A stretch of 64,000 nt of DNA from NCBI GenBank assembly GCA_002724245.1, contig PBOG01000004.1:35296-99295 (forward strand), given 5' to 3'. The translations under genes and the position numbers were made by a program. This stretch comes from Planctomycetaceae bacterium. Its GTDB lineage: Bacteria; Planctomycetota; Planctomycetia; Pirellulales; Pirellulaceae. The notes under the pieces were generated by a model that did no database searches, was not told where the DNA came from, and saw only the letters and a list, made by a program, of their open reading frames with translations. This document shows positions 18,517 through 28,269 of this stretch, in pieces (position 1 is the stretch's first letter; each line of letters starts with the position of its first letter).

Positions 18517-19353
18517 ATGCGCGCTTTACTTGTCGGCAATTCCGAACATCCCGAATTCGCCGTCGCCCTGTGCTGGCTCCGCGCGCATCTGGAGCTGACG
18601 GTGTCAGCCAGTCTCGATCTGGCCCTGCAGCATTTACGAGCGCAGGAGAACCCACAGCTCATTCTCCTGGTGCAATCGCGCCGAAACGAAATCTCGCAAC
18701 ATCAGATTGAACAGTTGCACCGCATGGCCCCGCTGGCGCGACTGGTCGGCCTACTGGGAAGCTGGTGCGAAGGGGAAGTGCGCAGCGGTGAGCCCTGGAA
18801 AGGGGTCCAACGGATTTACTGGCACCAGTGGACACCTCAGTTGATCGATACAGCGAGCGGCCGTGAACCGCACCGATCAAAGACGTGGGTACTGCCGCGC
18901 ACCACCACCCCTGCCGAGAGGCTATTGTGCGCACAAGAACACCACTGCACACCACAAAGTGGCCTCATCGGCATCAGCGCTCTCTCGTTTATCGATTTTG
19001 AAACCCTGGCTGATGCTTGCCAGGCACGCGGACTGGCGACCGTTTGGCTGGTCGAACCTGGACTGGCCGATCCCGACACAGTCCACTACGCAGACCTTTC
19101 GGCAATTCTCTGCAACGGAGGCACATCACACCGGCAGGATGTGCACCGTGTCACACACCTGGCCCAGAAATTCCCCGGATTGCCGATCATTGCCGTCGTG
19201 GGGTATCCCCGCCTCGATGATCAGCAACGATTGCTGGCCGCCGGGGCCTGTCAGATGGTCTCCAAGCCCTATTTATTAGACGAGCTGCTAACTGCCCTGG
19301 AAAAATCGACGGGGATATTTCAAGACGGGACACTACCGGCGCGAAGTGCCTGA
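18517..19353 (+). CDS. Orphan receiver-like protein of unknown function
   Basis: I do not recognise this 278-residue protein with certainty. Its end (IIAVVGYPRLDDQQRLLAAGACQMVSKPYLLDELLTALE) looks like the last third of a response-regulator receiver, including the conserved Lys-Pro (SKPY). The first 80 residues (MRALLVGNSEHPEFAVALC) also resemble a receiver start, but without a clear acidic pocket or phosphorylatable Asp. It may be two degenerate receivers. No histidine kinase or DNA-binding domain is nearby, so a scaffold or sequestration role is possible, as inference only. Confidence 0.6.
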   Translation: MRALLVGNSEHPEFAVALCWLRAHLELTVSASLDLALQHLRAQENPQLILLVQSRRNEISQHQIEQLHRMAPLARLVGLLGSWCEGEVRSGEPWKGVQRIYWHQWTPQLIDTASGREPHRSKTWVLPRTTTPAERLLCAQEHHCTPQSGLIGISALSFIDFETLADACQARGLATVWLVEPGLADPDTVHYADLSAILCNGGTSHRQDVHRVTHLAQKFPGLPIIAVVGYPRLDDQQRLLAAGACQMVSKPYLLDELLTALEKSTGIFQDGTLPARSA

Positions 19354-19391
19354 CTCCCCATGGTTGCTGAACGGAGTCACCGCAAGCTCGT

Positions 19392-20534
19392 TTAAAAGGC
19401 CTGACAATAGAGCTCGTACAAGTCGGCCGCACTGACTGGCCGTGGATTAAAGCCAGCTGTCCACTGTCGCTCCGCATCCTCCGAGAGTCGGGCGAGTTCC
19501 TCCCGCTGGACACCGCAATCCGCCAGGCACTGCTTCAAACCCGCCTTGGACAACAACCCTGAAACCCAGTCGGCTAACTGGTTCACCCCCTGGTAACCGG
19601 CCAACTCGCCGCCCTGGCACTGCAAGAGTTCCTGGTACCAATCGCCACATTGCACGCCGTTATAACGAATCACATGCGGCAACATGACGCCCACTGCTTG
19701 CCCATGGATCAACCCGAATTCCGCCGTTAATGGATTCGCCAGCGCGTGGGTCGCCCCCAGCATCGAATTCTCAATTGCCAGGCCGGCAAAACACGCACCC
19801 AGTTGCATCCCTCCGCGAGCCTCTAAATCCTGGGCATCGTCCAGTACCGAGGCGAGATGACTTGACAGCAGCCTCCAGGCCTCCCGGCTGAACATCTGGG
19901 ACATCGGTGTCCGCGCTGTCGTCACATATGTTTCCAGGGCGTGCGCCAGGGCATCTATCCCGGTCAGCGCGGTCACCTGAACGGGTTGCGTCAGTGTCAA
20001 TACCGGATCCAACAAGGCCACAGCACAAGCCGCTTTCTTGTCGCCACACGCCATCTTGACCTTCGTTTCCGCATCAGAAATCAAGGCAAACGACTGCGTC
20101 TCGCTACCGGTTCCGGACGTTGTGGGCACTGCGAACATCGGAAGCATTGGCTGTTTCGCCTTGCCGACACCCAAATAGTCGTGCATGGTGCCGCCATTGG
20201 TGTACACGAAATTGATACCTTTGGCGCAATCCATTGAGCTACCGCCCCCCAGGCCAATGAGCAGTTCCGGAGCACACGCCTGGGCGACCGCAACCCCTTT
20301 TTGCACATCCTTTGTGGTGGGGTTCTCGCCAAAATCATCAAACACCGTGACTTCGATATCTGCGGCGCGCAACGCATCGATCCCGCGCTGTGTATGGCCT
20401 GCAGCAATCACGCCGCGATCGCTGACCAATAGTGTTTTGTGCGCCCCCGCCTGGACCGCCAAATCACCCAGCGATGCAAGTCCGTCGGCGCCAAAAATAA
20501 TTCTGGTTCTAGGCTGACTATCAAAAGCATGCAT
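19392..20534 (-). CDS. Iron-containing alcohol dehydrogenase
   Basis: The 380-residue enzyme belongs to the group III metal-dependent alcohol dehydrogenases. It shows the nucleotide loop GGGSSMDCAKG, the segment PTTSGTGSE, and the metal-binding helices ALTGIDALAHALE and GATHALANPL with GLIHGQAVGVMLP. It would interconvert an aldehyde and an alcohol with NAD(P)H. The start M at 20534 begins MHAFDSQPRTRIIFG, the family norm; the track adds 26 residues. It is the last of three minus-strand genes with an aldehyde dehydrogenase-like and an adenylate-forming enzyme, which suggests it reduces the aldehyde they make. Confidence 0.88.
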   Translation of the reverse strand: MHAFDSQPRTRIIFGADGLASLGDLAVQAGAHKTLLVSDRGVIAAGHTQRGIDALRAADIEVTVFDDFGENPTTKDVQKGVAVAQACAPELLIGLGGGSSMDCAKGINFVYTNGGTMHDYLGVGKAKQPMLPMFAVPTTSGTGSETQSFALISDAETKVKMACGDKKAACAVALLDPVLTLTQPVQVTALTGIDALAHALETYVTTARTPMSQMFSREAWRLLSSHLASVLDDAQDLEARGGMQLGACFAGLAIENSMLGATHALANPLTAEFGLIHGQAVGVMLPHVIRYNGVQCGDWYQELLQCQGGELAGYQGVNQLADWVSGLLSKAGLKQCLADCGVQREELARLSEDAERQWTAGFNPRPVSAADLYELYCQAF

Positions 20535-20757
20535 GGGCTGGAAATTCCGGCGTCGTACGACAACCGACGCCTCCCTATCCCGGCTACACAGGTTCCGGGC
20601 GGCTTTCGGCAACGCGCCGCTTGAATGCGACAGAACGATCTTTCTTTCGGTATACGACCACTGGCATTAACCGCCGGCACGCAGTCCTTTATTCCAGGCG
20701 GGGCGGGGAACAACTCGGCCGGGACCAGGGCTGCTCCGCAGTCACCCGGCCATCCGA

Positions 20758-22194
20758 CTAGCTGGCTGGCAACATCTCGTCAGGCACCTGGTAAGCTCGC
20801 GACCGAAACAGAAAATCAATGATACTGCCCTCGTGAGGTTGTAACCAATTAAGTTTGGTCGTCGGAATAGCACCAATATTCAAGCGATCGATGTGGGTCG
20901 CGTTCGTCGCGGCGCGGATCAACGATTCATTCTTCGTGATCACGGTACCTACCAGCGTCGGCCCGATGCGCGACAACATTTGATCTTCTGGACACTCAAC
21001 TACTGTCGAAAACGGGAACATATACTCCTTCTTGGCGATTTCGTTGTCCGGCGACTCGCAATGGACAATCATCGGGCGCAAGTAAGCACACCGTTCCTGT
21101 TCGACAAGCCGCTCTCCATGCTGCTCTGTCAGGTGAGTAACCCCGGCTTCCTTCAGATCGCTTTCGATCATGCCCCACACCGCGGCGGCCATTCCCGGTA
21201 CAGTAAACGCGGCCAGGCCCGCCTCTGGATCACTCGGTGGTTTGGCCTCGATCGGTCCAATTCGCTCTGCTAATGCAGCAGCGATTTCCTTGGTGTGTCG
21301 CGACGCCCACACACCAGAACAATTGATGCAACCCCGCCCACTGTTGATGTAAATACTCTCCGCCATCATGTCCACGTACTGTTCCCAGTCGTCGACCACG
21401 TCGTCCGCCAGCAGTATTTTCGAGAACCCGGGTCCGTGCGCCTGGACTTTCGGGTTGCCATGGTAGCGTTCGACAGTCGGTGTACCTCCGAAAATCATGG
21501 CCCGGTCGCACGACTCAAGAAGTGCCGCACCCGGTTCTGCTTCACCGGGGTACATGCAGAACGCTTCAGGTGGAATACCCGCCTCAATAAACGCAGCCAT
21601 CATCCGGTAAGGCGTCCATGGCTCCTGGGGACCAGGCTTCAGTACCAGCCCCAATTGCAGGGGAATCGCCGGCAACCACAACGTGTGAACGCCCGGAGAA
21701 TTGGAAGGCAAAACCGCACCCAAAACAGGGGACTGACACTGGTAGCTCACGACCACACCGCGGTCTTCGATGCCCCACCCGCGGGTGAGTACGTCCAGTG
21801 GCAAACCACGGGTCAAACAGTCCAGTATCTTGCCCATGTTCTTGAGCACGAACGAATTTTTTCCCATGTTCGCACGACACATGTGCTCGGGGAGCCCGGT
21901 CGTGGAAGATTGCTGGTGGGCAAACTCCTCTGGAGACTGCGTGCCGTTGCCAATCGCCAGGGTACCCGTCTCGTAGTGATCGCCGGCAACGCCAAGGCGC
22001 TCAATCAATTCCTCGCAGGAAAATTCCAGCAAGGCATCGCGGGCTTTTTGGGCATGCCGCATATCGCGTTTGATAATTCCACCATTGGCTTGATGGACCT
22101 TCGCGACCGGCTCACCCGTTGCGAAATGTTGGACGTCGGTCACTTCGAGTGACTCGTAAGGCTTACCCCATCGGATGACAGGAATTTCGAGCAC
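20758..22194 (-). CDS. Aldehyde dehydrogenase-superfamily reductase (LuxC/GriC-like)
   Basis: The 478-residue protein has an aldehyde dehydrogenase fold. The catalytic Cys lies in YINSGRGCINCSGVW, with the upstream nucleotide-binding segment GAVLPSNSPGVHTLWLPAIPLQLG. It differs from ordinary NAD-aldehyde dehydrogenases and resembles LuxC-type acyl reductases, which accept an activated acyl group. In the transcript it follows an adenylate-forming ligase by 101 bases and precedes an Fe-alcohol dehydrogenase. That order matches two-component aryl-carboxylate reductases such as GriC/GriD of Streptomyces griseus. The function as an acyl reductase is inference; simple aldehyde oxidation is the alternative. 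Confidence 0.72.
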   Translation of the reverse strand: MLEIPVIRWGKPYESLEVTDVQHFATGEPVAKVHQANGGIIKRDMRHAQKARDALLEFSCEELIERLGVAGDHYETGTLAIGNGTQSPEEFAHQQSSTTGLPEHMCRANMGKNSFVLKNMGKILDCLTRGLPLDVLTRGWGIEDRGVVVSYQCQSPVLGAVLPSNSPGVHTLWLPAIPLQLGLVLKPGPQEPWTPYRMMAAFIEAGIPPEAFCMYPGEAEPGAALLESCDRAMIFGGTPTVERYHGNPKVQAHGPGFSKILLADDVVDDWEQYVDMMAESIYINSGRGCINCSGVWASRHTKEIAAALAERIGPIEAKPPSDPEAGLAAFTVPGMAAAVWGMIESDLKEAGVTHLTEQHGERLVEQERCAYLRPMIVHCESPDNEIAKKEYMFPFSTVVECPEDQMLSRIGPTLVGTVITKNESLIRAATNATHIDRLNIGAIPTTKLNWLQPHEGSIIDFLFRSRAYQVPDEMLPAS

Positions 22195-22295
22195 GGCAAT
22201 TTCTCCTGCAGGACCGGTTGCAAATCAACCCGGTTCTCGAATGATCTGAAACAGCCAACATCGCGGCGCATGACGCCCGCTTGTTGCACTGCCGT

Positions 22296-23423
22296 TTAAT
22301 ACACGCCAACGGTCGTCTGTGAAGCGAAACCGTGGAACGGACGCACTCCACTAACTCCATACCAAGGATACAGATCAAAGGGTGCTTCCCGCTCACCCTC
22401 ATCACGTTCCAGAAAGCCCGGCACAAAAAACTCTTTCGTAAGGGTTGTTAGTTTGACACGACCTGTTTCGCCAACCGGCACAACCTTGGTCGGGTCATCA
22501 AAGTCGACGACTTCCGTAACTGCCCTGGGTTGTGGAGCGTAATAGCTGATCTTGTAGTCCTCTGCCGCGGTCACGGGCTTGCTACAAGCCAGACCCATCA
22601 ATGTATTGCCGTAGGTCGGGGTCATGTAGATGCCACTCTCTGCGGGCGGGCCCCCGAAAAATTCTTCGATGCAGAATCGCGTCCACTGCGGCGTGAACTC
22701 CGTGCCCCCAGAAAAAATTCCGGTAATGCCAGTATCGGCAAACGACTGCCCCTTCTCCTCCAGCGCGTTGCAGAGGGATTCCAGCAGTTTGGGAGTCGCA
22801 AACAAACACTTGATATCGTGGCCGGCAGATAACACGGTGAGTGCCTGGTCGATGCAGTGTTTCTTGTACTCCTCCAAGTGCTCCATCCAGCCTTTCTTGA
22901 TCAACTTGACAACCCAACGTGGGTCCAGGTCGATGCAGAAGCAGATCCCACCACGAAACTGGCACAGATGCTCCACTGCCAATCGCAGCCGTCGAGGGCC
23001 GGAAGGTCCCAGCATCAGCCAATTGGAGCCTTTCGGGAAATACTCATCCGGTAACGTCTCACTGAACATCTCGTAGTCGATGCGAAAGTCGTCAATCACC
23101 ATACGGCTTTTAGGAATTCCAGTCGTTCCGCCAGTCTCAAAGACATAGGTCGGTTTTCCATCCAGACCCTTGGGAACCCAGCGGCGAATCGGCCCACCGC
23201 GCAACCATTCGTCTTCGAAGAGAGGAAACTTCTTCAGATCGTCAAATTCTTTGACGTCCGTAAGCGGATCAAAATCCAACTCAGCCTTTTTTTCCAGCCA
23301 GAAAGGACTGCCCGTTGACGGGTGGAAATGCCACTGAACGATTTCAACCGTATGCGCATCGAGCCGGGCCTTGGCCTCCTGCTGCTGGACTTCCAGGTTG
23401 GCGGCTGTTGAATCGGTCGTCAT
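22296..23423 (-). CDS. Adenylate-forming acyl ligase (LuxE/PaaK/GriD-like)
   Basis: The 375-residue protein has the AMP-binding P-loop FETGGTTGIPKSRM, a later adenylation motif around TPTYGNTLMGLACS, and a C-terminal VGETGRVKLTTLTKEFFVPGFLERDEGE segment like that of phenylacetate-CoA ligases and LuxE acyl-protein synthetases. It is shorter than full acyl-CoA synthetases, as LuxE-type enzymes are. It would activate a carboxylate for the next gene product. It is first in a three-gene minus-strand run, with AAGGGA before the ATG. The acid is not predictable, though short adenylating enzymes of this kind often use aromatic acids. Confidence 0.7.
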   Translation of the reverse strand: MTTDSTAANLEVQQQEAKARLDAHTVEIVQWHFHPSTGSPFWLEKKAELDFDPLTDVKEFDDLKKFPLFEDEWLRGGPIRRWVPKGLDGKPTYVFETGGTTGIPKSRMVIDDFRIDYEMFSETLPDEYFPKGSNWLMLGPSGPRRLRLAVEHLCQFRGGICFCIDLDPRWVVKLIKKGWMEHLEEYKKHCIDQALTVLSAGHDIKCLFATPKLLESLCNALEEKGQSFADTGITGIFSGGTEFTPQWTRFCIEEFFGGPPAESGIYMTPTYGNTLMGLACSKPVTAAEDYKISYYAPQPRAVTEVVDFDDPTKVVPVGETGRVKLTTLTKEFFVPGFLERDEGEREAPFDLYPWYGVSGVRPFHGFASQTTVGVY

Positions 23424-23639
23424 ACAGCAATCCCTTGAAAAACGTGGTTAATTTGAAAGAGCTTCTACCCCGCACAATTCTCATGCACACGCGTGGGGAA
23501 CCAGACCCGCCAAAATACCCCAGCTGAGGGCGAAAGACAACCACGCCAGACTGGCCGCACCGCAACGAAACCACCCGCCTTCGCGGAGTCCCTGCCAGGG
23601 TCCAGAAACCTCGTCCGAGCAGACGTTCTCTACACGACG

Positions 23640-26543
23640 CTAATTACACGGTGCAATTTGCACCGCACAGAATTTGAATTCGGGAATCTTCCCGTATGGA
23701 TCCAAAGCGTCGTTCGTCAAGACGTTTGCCGCCGCTTCACGAAAATGGAACGGGATGAAGACACTCCCCGGTTCAATGGTTCGATCGGCACGGGCTGCCA
23801 GTTCAATCTCCCCACGCCGGCTACTGATGCGCACTCGATCGCCAGACGTAATGTCCAAAACCTCTAAATCGCTGGGGTGTATCGCTGCGAACGCAGCCGG
23901 CTCCAATTGCGACAAAGCAGAACTACGGCGCGTCATGCTACCCGTGTGCCAGTGCTCCAGGACTCGACCCGTATTCAACACAAAGGGAAATTCCCTGTCC
24001 GGCAATTCCTCCGCGGGTTGATAATGACAGGGTACAAATGCGCCTCTACCAGAGGCTGTGGGAAACGCCTCGGTAAACAGAATCGGTGTCCCATCGTCCG
24101 TCGCGGGATTCGGACAGGGCCAGAGTTTGCCAGTCTCTCCCAGGTTGTCGTGCGACAACGTCTGGTAATTCTGTGTTAGTGAGGCAAATTCCTGAAAGAC
24201 ATCCGCCACGGTGGCATAGTCCATCGAAAGACCCAGACGCCGTCCCAGATCACAGAGGATCAACCAATCTTCCCGCGCCGCACCTGGAGTCTGCAGAACT
24301 GCCCGACCCAACTGCACGCGGCGATCGGTGTTGGTATAGGTACCCGTTTTCTCCAGATAGCTGCTCGCGGGAAAAATGACATCTGCAAACTCCGCTGTCT
24401 CGGTCAAGAAAATATCTTGTACGACGAGAAAGTCGAGACGGCTTAGGGCCTGGCGGACCTTGTTCAGGTTTGGATCGGAGATAAATGGATTCTCCCCCAG
24501 GATGTACATCCCACGTATCTCTCGCGCCAACGCAGCCTGCATAATTTCCACGACGGTCAGGCCCGGCTGATCATCCAGTGGTTTTCCCCAGGCATGAGAG
24601 AAGCGATCTCGCACCGCTCCATCAGTCACTGCCTGATAATCCGGATAGACCATGGGAATCAAACCCGCGTCGCTGGCCCCCTGAACGTTGTTCTGGCCGC
24701 GCAATGGATGGAGCCCCGTTCCCGGACGACCTATGTTCCCTGTCATCAGACACAGAGAAATCAAGCACCGCGCGTTGTCAGTACCTGTCGTATGTTGCGA
24801 AATACCCATACCCCAGAAAACCAACATGCTGCCGGCCGTTCCAATCGTCCGGGCGACATGCTCAATCTCCGCCACGGGGACACCGCAAACGGAAGCCACT
24901 TGATGTGGTGCATAGTTCTCGAGCACCATCTCTCGCAGACCATCAAACCCCTCGGTTCGCGCATTAATGAAATCCGCGTCGACCAGGTCTTCACGAATCA
25001 GCACATGCATCAAGGCATTGTAAAACGCCACGTCGGTGCCGGGACGGATGCGCACAAAATGGTCCGCAAAATCAGTCAACGGGTGCGACCGAACATCGAC
25101 AACAATCAGTTTTGTACCGCGTTTGGCAGCTTGCTTGATGAAAGTCGCGGCCACCGGATGGTTCGCCGTGGTATTCGATCCAGTCACCAGCGCAACGTCA
25201 CTACGGGCCACGTCGGCGAAAACATTAGTTACAGCGCCCGACCCGATCGTCTCCATCAATGCAGCCACCGAAGAGGCATGGCACAATCGAGTACAGTGGT
25301 CCACATTATTGGTACCCAGACCAGCGCGAATCAGTTTCTGAAAGAGGTACGCTTCCTCGTTGGAACATTTGGCCGACCCAAAACCGGCCAGTGCAGGACT
25401 GCCGTATTCTGAGCGGATCGCGAGCAGCCGATTGGCAACCAGGTCCAACGCTTCTTCCCAAGTCGCCTCTCGAAACGCCGGCAACACTTCATCGTAGTCA
25501 ACAATACCTCCCGGCTTGCGACGACGAGATTCCGTGGAGCCTGCAACTTCGGATGACAACGGGCCTTTGGGGTAAGCGTCCTCCCGACGAATCAACGGCT
25601 GTGTTAACCGCTGTGAATGGGTGGCGTAGTCCCAGCCATAGCGACCTTTAACGCACAACCGCCCCTGGTTCACCGGGCTGGTACGGCCCTCCGCGAAAAC
25701 AATTTGCGGAGGCGGATCGCAATGCGAATCTTCCGCAGTCAATCGTGGCTGGTGTGGAGGCGGTGCAGGCGACGGTGCCGTGGGAGCCGTGTGGAACGTC
25801 ACTGCACAACCGACGCCACAATAAGGGCAAACACTGTCTACTGGCGTTAACTGGTCACGTGGAGCCAGCGGCAACGTAACAACCCTGTCGGTCAATGCGC
25901 CGGTGGGGCACGCGGCAGCACACTGGCCACAGGCAACACAGGTACTACTCCCCATCGGTGCATCAAGGTCGAAGGCAATTTGTGCGGCAAATCCCTTTCC
26001 GGTTCTGCCGATCACTTCATTGGATTGGACTTCATCACAGGCGCGAATGCAGCGATCACACATGATGCACGCCTGATGGTCAACCGCGATCACCGGTGAG
26101 GAGAGATCGGTCGGTCGACGTATTGACTCGCTCACCGAGTGCCCCGGCAATGCAGACTCGACAACCACTGTGGCGTCTTTCGCTAACAGACCGTAGGCAC
26201 GGCCCAACGCCTCCAGCTCACAATCCGCCGTGGTCTGCTCGCGGTCACAGGGCAGGGGGTGTTCACGCAACAACAACTCCAGCAGTTTGCGACGGTGCGC
26301 TCGGACGCGGTCGGAATTCGTCTCTACCTCCATGCCTGCTTCGCACGCTCGTACACAAGACGCCGCCAATACGCGCTCACCTACGTCGACCACACACATT
26401 CGGCAAACGCCAACTGGTGTCACGTCCGGCTGATGACAAAGCGAGGGAATCTCAATACCACTCCGCTGGGCGGCTTCCCAAATCGTCGTCCCGGTGGGCA
26501 TTTCAATGGTGTGTCCGTCGAGGACCAGTTGAACACTCGACAT
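23640..26543 (-). CDS. NAD-dependent formate dehydrogenase, molybdenum catalytic subunit
   Basis: The 967-residue protein oxidises formate to CO2. In order it has a plant-type 2Fe-2S domain (CHQPDVTPVGVCRMC), a His/Cys cluster region (HPLPCDREQTTADC), two 4Fe-4S ferredoxin motifs (CIMCDRCIRAC and CVACGQCAAAC), the bis-MGD-domain cluster CPYCGVGCAVTFH, and the active-site block NNVDHCTRLCHASS. In that block Cys replaces the selenocysteine of E. coli FdhF and is followed by the conserved His. A Pro-rich insert follows the third cluster. It starts 10 bases after the fused NuoEF-like gene, with which it forms the enzyme. No fdhD chaperone is seen in the window. Confidence 0.92.
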   Translation of the reverse strand: MSSVQLVLDGHTIEMPTGTTIWEAAQRSGIEIPSLCHQPDVTPVGVCRMCVVDVGERVLAASCVRACEAGMEVETNSDRVRAHRRKLLELLLREHPLPCDREQTTADCELEALGRAYGLLAKDATVVVESALPGHSVSESIRRPTDLSSPVIAVDHQACIMCDRCIRACDEVQSNEVIGRTGKGFAAQIAFDLDAPMGSSTCVACGQCAAACPTGALTDRVVTLPLAPRDQLTPVDSVCPYCGVGCAVTFHTAPTAPSPAPPPHQPRLTAEDSHCDPPPQIVFAEGRTSPVNQGRLCVKGRYGWDYATHSQRLTQPLIRREDAYPKGPLSSEVAGSTESRRRKPGGIVDYDEVLPAFREATWEEALDLVANRLLAIRSEYGSPALAGFGSAKCSNEEAYLFQKLIRAGLGTNNVDHCTRLCHASSVAALMETIGSGAVTNVFADVARSDVALVTGSNTTANHPVAATFIKQAAKRGTKLIVVDVRSHPLTDFADHFVRIRPGTDVAFYNALMHVLIREDLVDADFINARTEGFDGLREMVLENYAPHQVASVCGVPVAEIEHVARTIGTAGSMLVFWGMGISQHTTGTDNARCLISLCLMTGNIGRPGTGLHPLRGQNNVQGASDAGLIPMVYPDYQAVTDGAVRDRFSHAWGKPLDDQPGLTVVEIMQAALAREIRGMYILGENPFISDPNLNKVRQALSRLDFLVVQDIFLTETAEFADVIFPASSYLEKTGTYTNTDRRVQLGRAVLQTPGAAREDWLILCDLGRRLGLSMDYATVADVFQEFASLTQNYQTLSHDNLGETGKLWPCPNPATDDGTPILFTEAFPTASGRGAFVPCHYQPAEELPDREFPFVLNTGRVLEHWHTGSMTRRSSALSQLEPAAFAAIHPSDLEVLDITSGDRVRISSRRGEIELAARADRTIEPGSVFIPFHFREAAANVLTNDALDPYGKIPEFKFCAVQIAPCN

Positions 26544-26553
26544 CCGGCGCTCC

Positions 26554-28269
26554 TCAGCGGGGAATGGCTTCAGGAAAATGACGGAGCATTGACTCGATCG
26601 GGTTCAAAGCGACCTGACCCAACCCGCAAATTGAGGTTTGTTGAAGGGTTTCAGCAAGTGGGGTCAATTCACTCAAGGCATCCGTCGGAACGTCCCCTTG
26701 CGACACTCCTTCCAGCAAATCCACTGCGTAGCGACTGCCCAGTCGGCAAGGCACGCATTTCCCGCACGATTCGTTGCGAAAAAAACGAACCAGGTTCGTC
26801 GCCAGTGCAAACAGGTCCCGTTCGGCACCAAAAACCATCACGGCACCAGTTCCCAGCATGCTTCCCGCATCCCGCATGGCAGTAAAATCAAGCGGTGTTT
26901 GGACCGCCGCAGCGGGCAGAAAATTAGAACTGGCACCACCAGGGAGAAAGGCTTTCAAAGCACTGCCGTCACACATCCCGCCGGCCAAATCAATTAACTC
27001 CGCGACTGTCATACCAACCGGGATTTCATAAACCCCCGGCCGCTGGATATCTCCAGAAATCGAAACAAACTTGAGTCCCCAGAAGTCATCTTTTCCGGCA
27101 TCGCGCCACCACTCACTGCCGTGGTGCACAATAGCCGTCGCCAGTGCCAGCGTCTCCACATTGTTGATCAGTGTCGGACAGCCGTGCAAACCGCTGGTGC
27201 TGGGATAAGGGGGCTTGTTGCGTGGTTCTCCACGTTTGTCTTCCAGGGCCTCCAGCAGCGCCGTCTCTTCGCCCAGAATATACCCTCCTGGAGAGACGAA
27301 CACCTCGATCTCGAAAGCCCTTCCGGTACCGGCTGCATTGGCACCCAGGATGCCCTGACGGCGCGCTGTCTGAATTGCTTGCTCGAGCGCGAATTGCTCA
27401 CGCTGATACTCATGTCGGAGGTAAATAATGCCGTGCTGGGCACCCACCGTCAGCGCGCCCAGTAGCATGCCCTCAATCACCAAGTGGGGCAACTCCTCGA
27501 GAATCACGCGGTCTTTGAATGTTCCCGGTTCGCTCTCGTCAGCATTGCAAATCAAATACTTGACAGGACCGGCAGCATCCGCGACAGCGGACCATTTACG
27601 GGCAGTCGAAAAACCGGCGCCTCCCATCCCACAGAGACCACTGTCCGTTAACCGCTCTAAACACGTCGCGGCAATCGTCGCCGGGTCCGCCGACAGCGCG
27701 CGCAGCGTTGTGTAGTGCATCGTAGGATCCGCATACGGATCGCACTTCCAGCGCCGAGATTTCGGCGCCAGCGGCTGCTGTGGGGTCGTGTCTGGTCGCT
27801 CCAGGTCGGCTGCCAGCTGCACTGCGTCAACCAGATTAGCCGGCGCCACAGGTACATGGTTAATGGCACCCGCCGGCGCTGAGTCGCACCGCCCCAGACA
27901 AGACACTTCCTGAATCTCGACGTCGTCACTGTCGTCCCAGCGCGCCATCAGTTCCTGACAACGCTGGGATCCACCTGCCATGGCACAGATTACGTCTCGG
28001 CAAATTTCAACCGTGGCGCCAGGCGGCGGCGTCCGCCGAAAGGCAGGATAGAAACTGACAAGGCCCTCGAGGTGGTAAAGGGGCACGCCACGCGCTGCTG
28101 ACAACGCGCGGAGCTGATCCTCGTGGAGGTAACCTCGCTCACGCTGAATCTGAATTAGCTCGCGAAGAAGTTCCAACAGTTCCTCGAAGGTAGAGACTGA
28201 CGCTTGTTCTCCCGCCGCCACGATCCGTACCGGGCGACAGAAGCGGGACCCACCCGCAAACGATACCAC
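26554..28269 (-). CDS. Formate dehydrogenase diaphorase subunit, NuoE-NuoF fusion
   Basis: The 571-residue protein passes electrons from the Mo subunit to NAD. The N-terminal part (to about residue 150) is NuoE/FdsG-like, with the 2Fe-2S Cys set C(x4)C and CLGRC. The rest is NuoF/FdsB-like, with the FMN/NADH sites GMGGAGFSTARKW and CNADESEPGTFKDR and the 4Fe-4S motif ESCGKCVPCR. In Ralstonia the two parts are separate genes fdsG and fdsB. The GTG at 28269 has no obvious ribosome site, and a GTG at 28218 is the alternative. The pair lies just downstream of the BMC operon on the same strand. Confidence 0.9.
   Translation of the reverse strand: MVSFAGGSRFCRPVRIVAAGEQASVSTFEELLELLRELIQIQRERGYLHEDQLRALSAARGVPLYHLEGLVSFYPAFRRTPPPGATVEICRDVICAMAGGSQRCQELMARWDDSDDVEIQEVSCLGRCDSAPAGAINHVPVAPANLVDAVQLAADLERPDTTPQQPLAPKSRRWKCDPYADPTMHYTTLRALSADPATIAATCLERLTDSGLCGMGGAGFSTARKWSAVADAAGPVKYLICNADESEPGTFKDRVILEELPHLVIEGMLLGALTVGAQHGIIYLRHEYQREQFALEQAIQTARRQGILGANAAGTGRAFEIEVFVSPGGYILGEETALLEALEDKRGEPRNKPPYPSTSGLHGCPTLINNVETLALATAIVHHGSEWWRDAGKDDFWGLKFVSISGDIQRPGVYEIPVGMTVAELIDLAGGMCDGSALKAFLPGGASSNFLPAAAVQTPLDFTAMRDAGSMLGTGAVMVFGAERDLFALATNLVRFFRNESCGKCVPCRLGSRYAVDLLEGVSQGDVPTDALSELTPLAETLQQTSICGLGQVALNPIESMLRHFPEAIPR

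Noticed and set aside
21295-22152. 285-codon ORF opposite the aldehyde dehydrogenase-like gene
   Set aside because: Antisense shadow; GC-rich codon bias opens such frames throughout the window.
24594-25412. 272-codon ORF opposite the formate dehydrogenase gene
   Set aside because: Antisense shadow with no recognisable domain.
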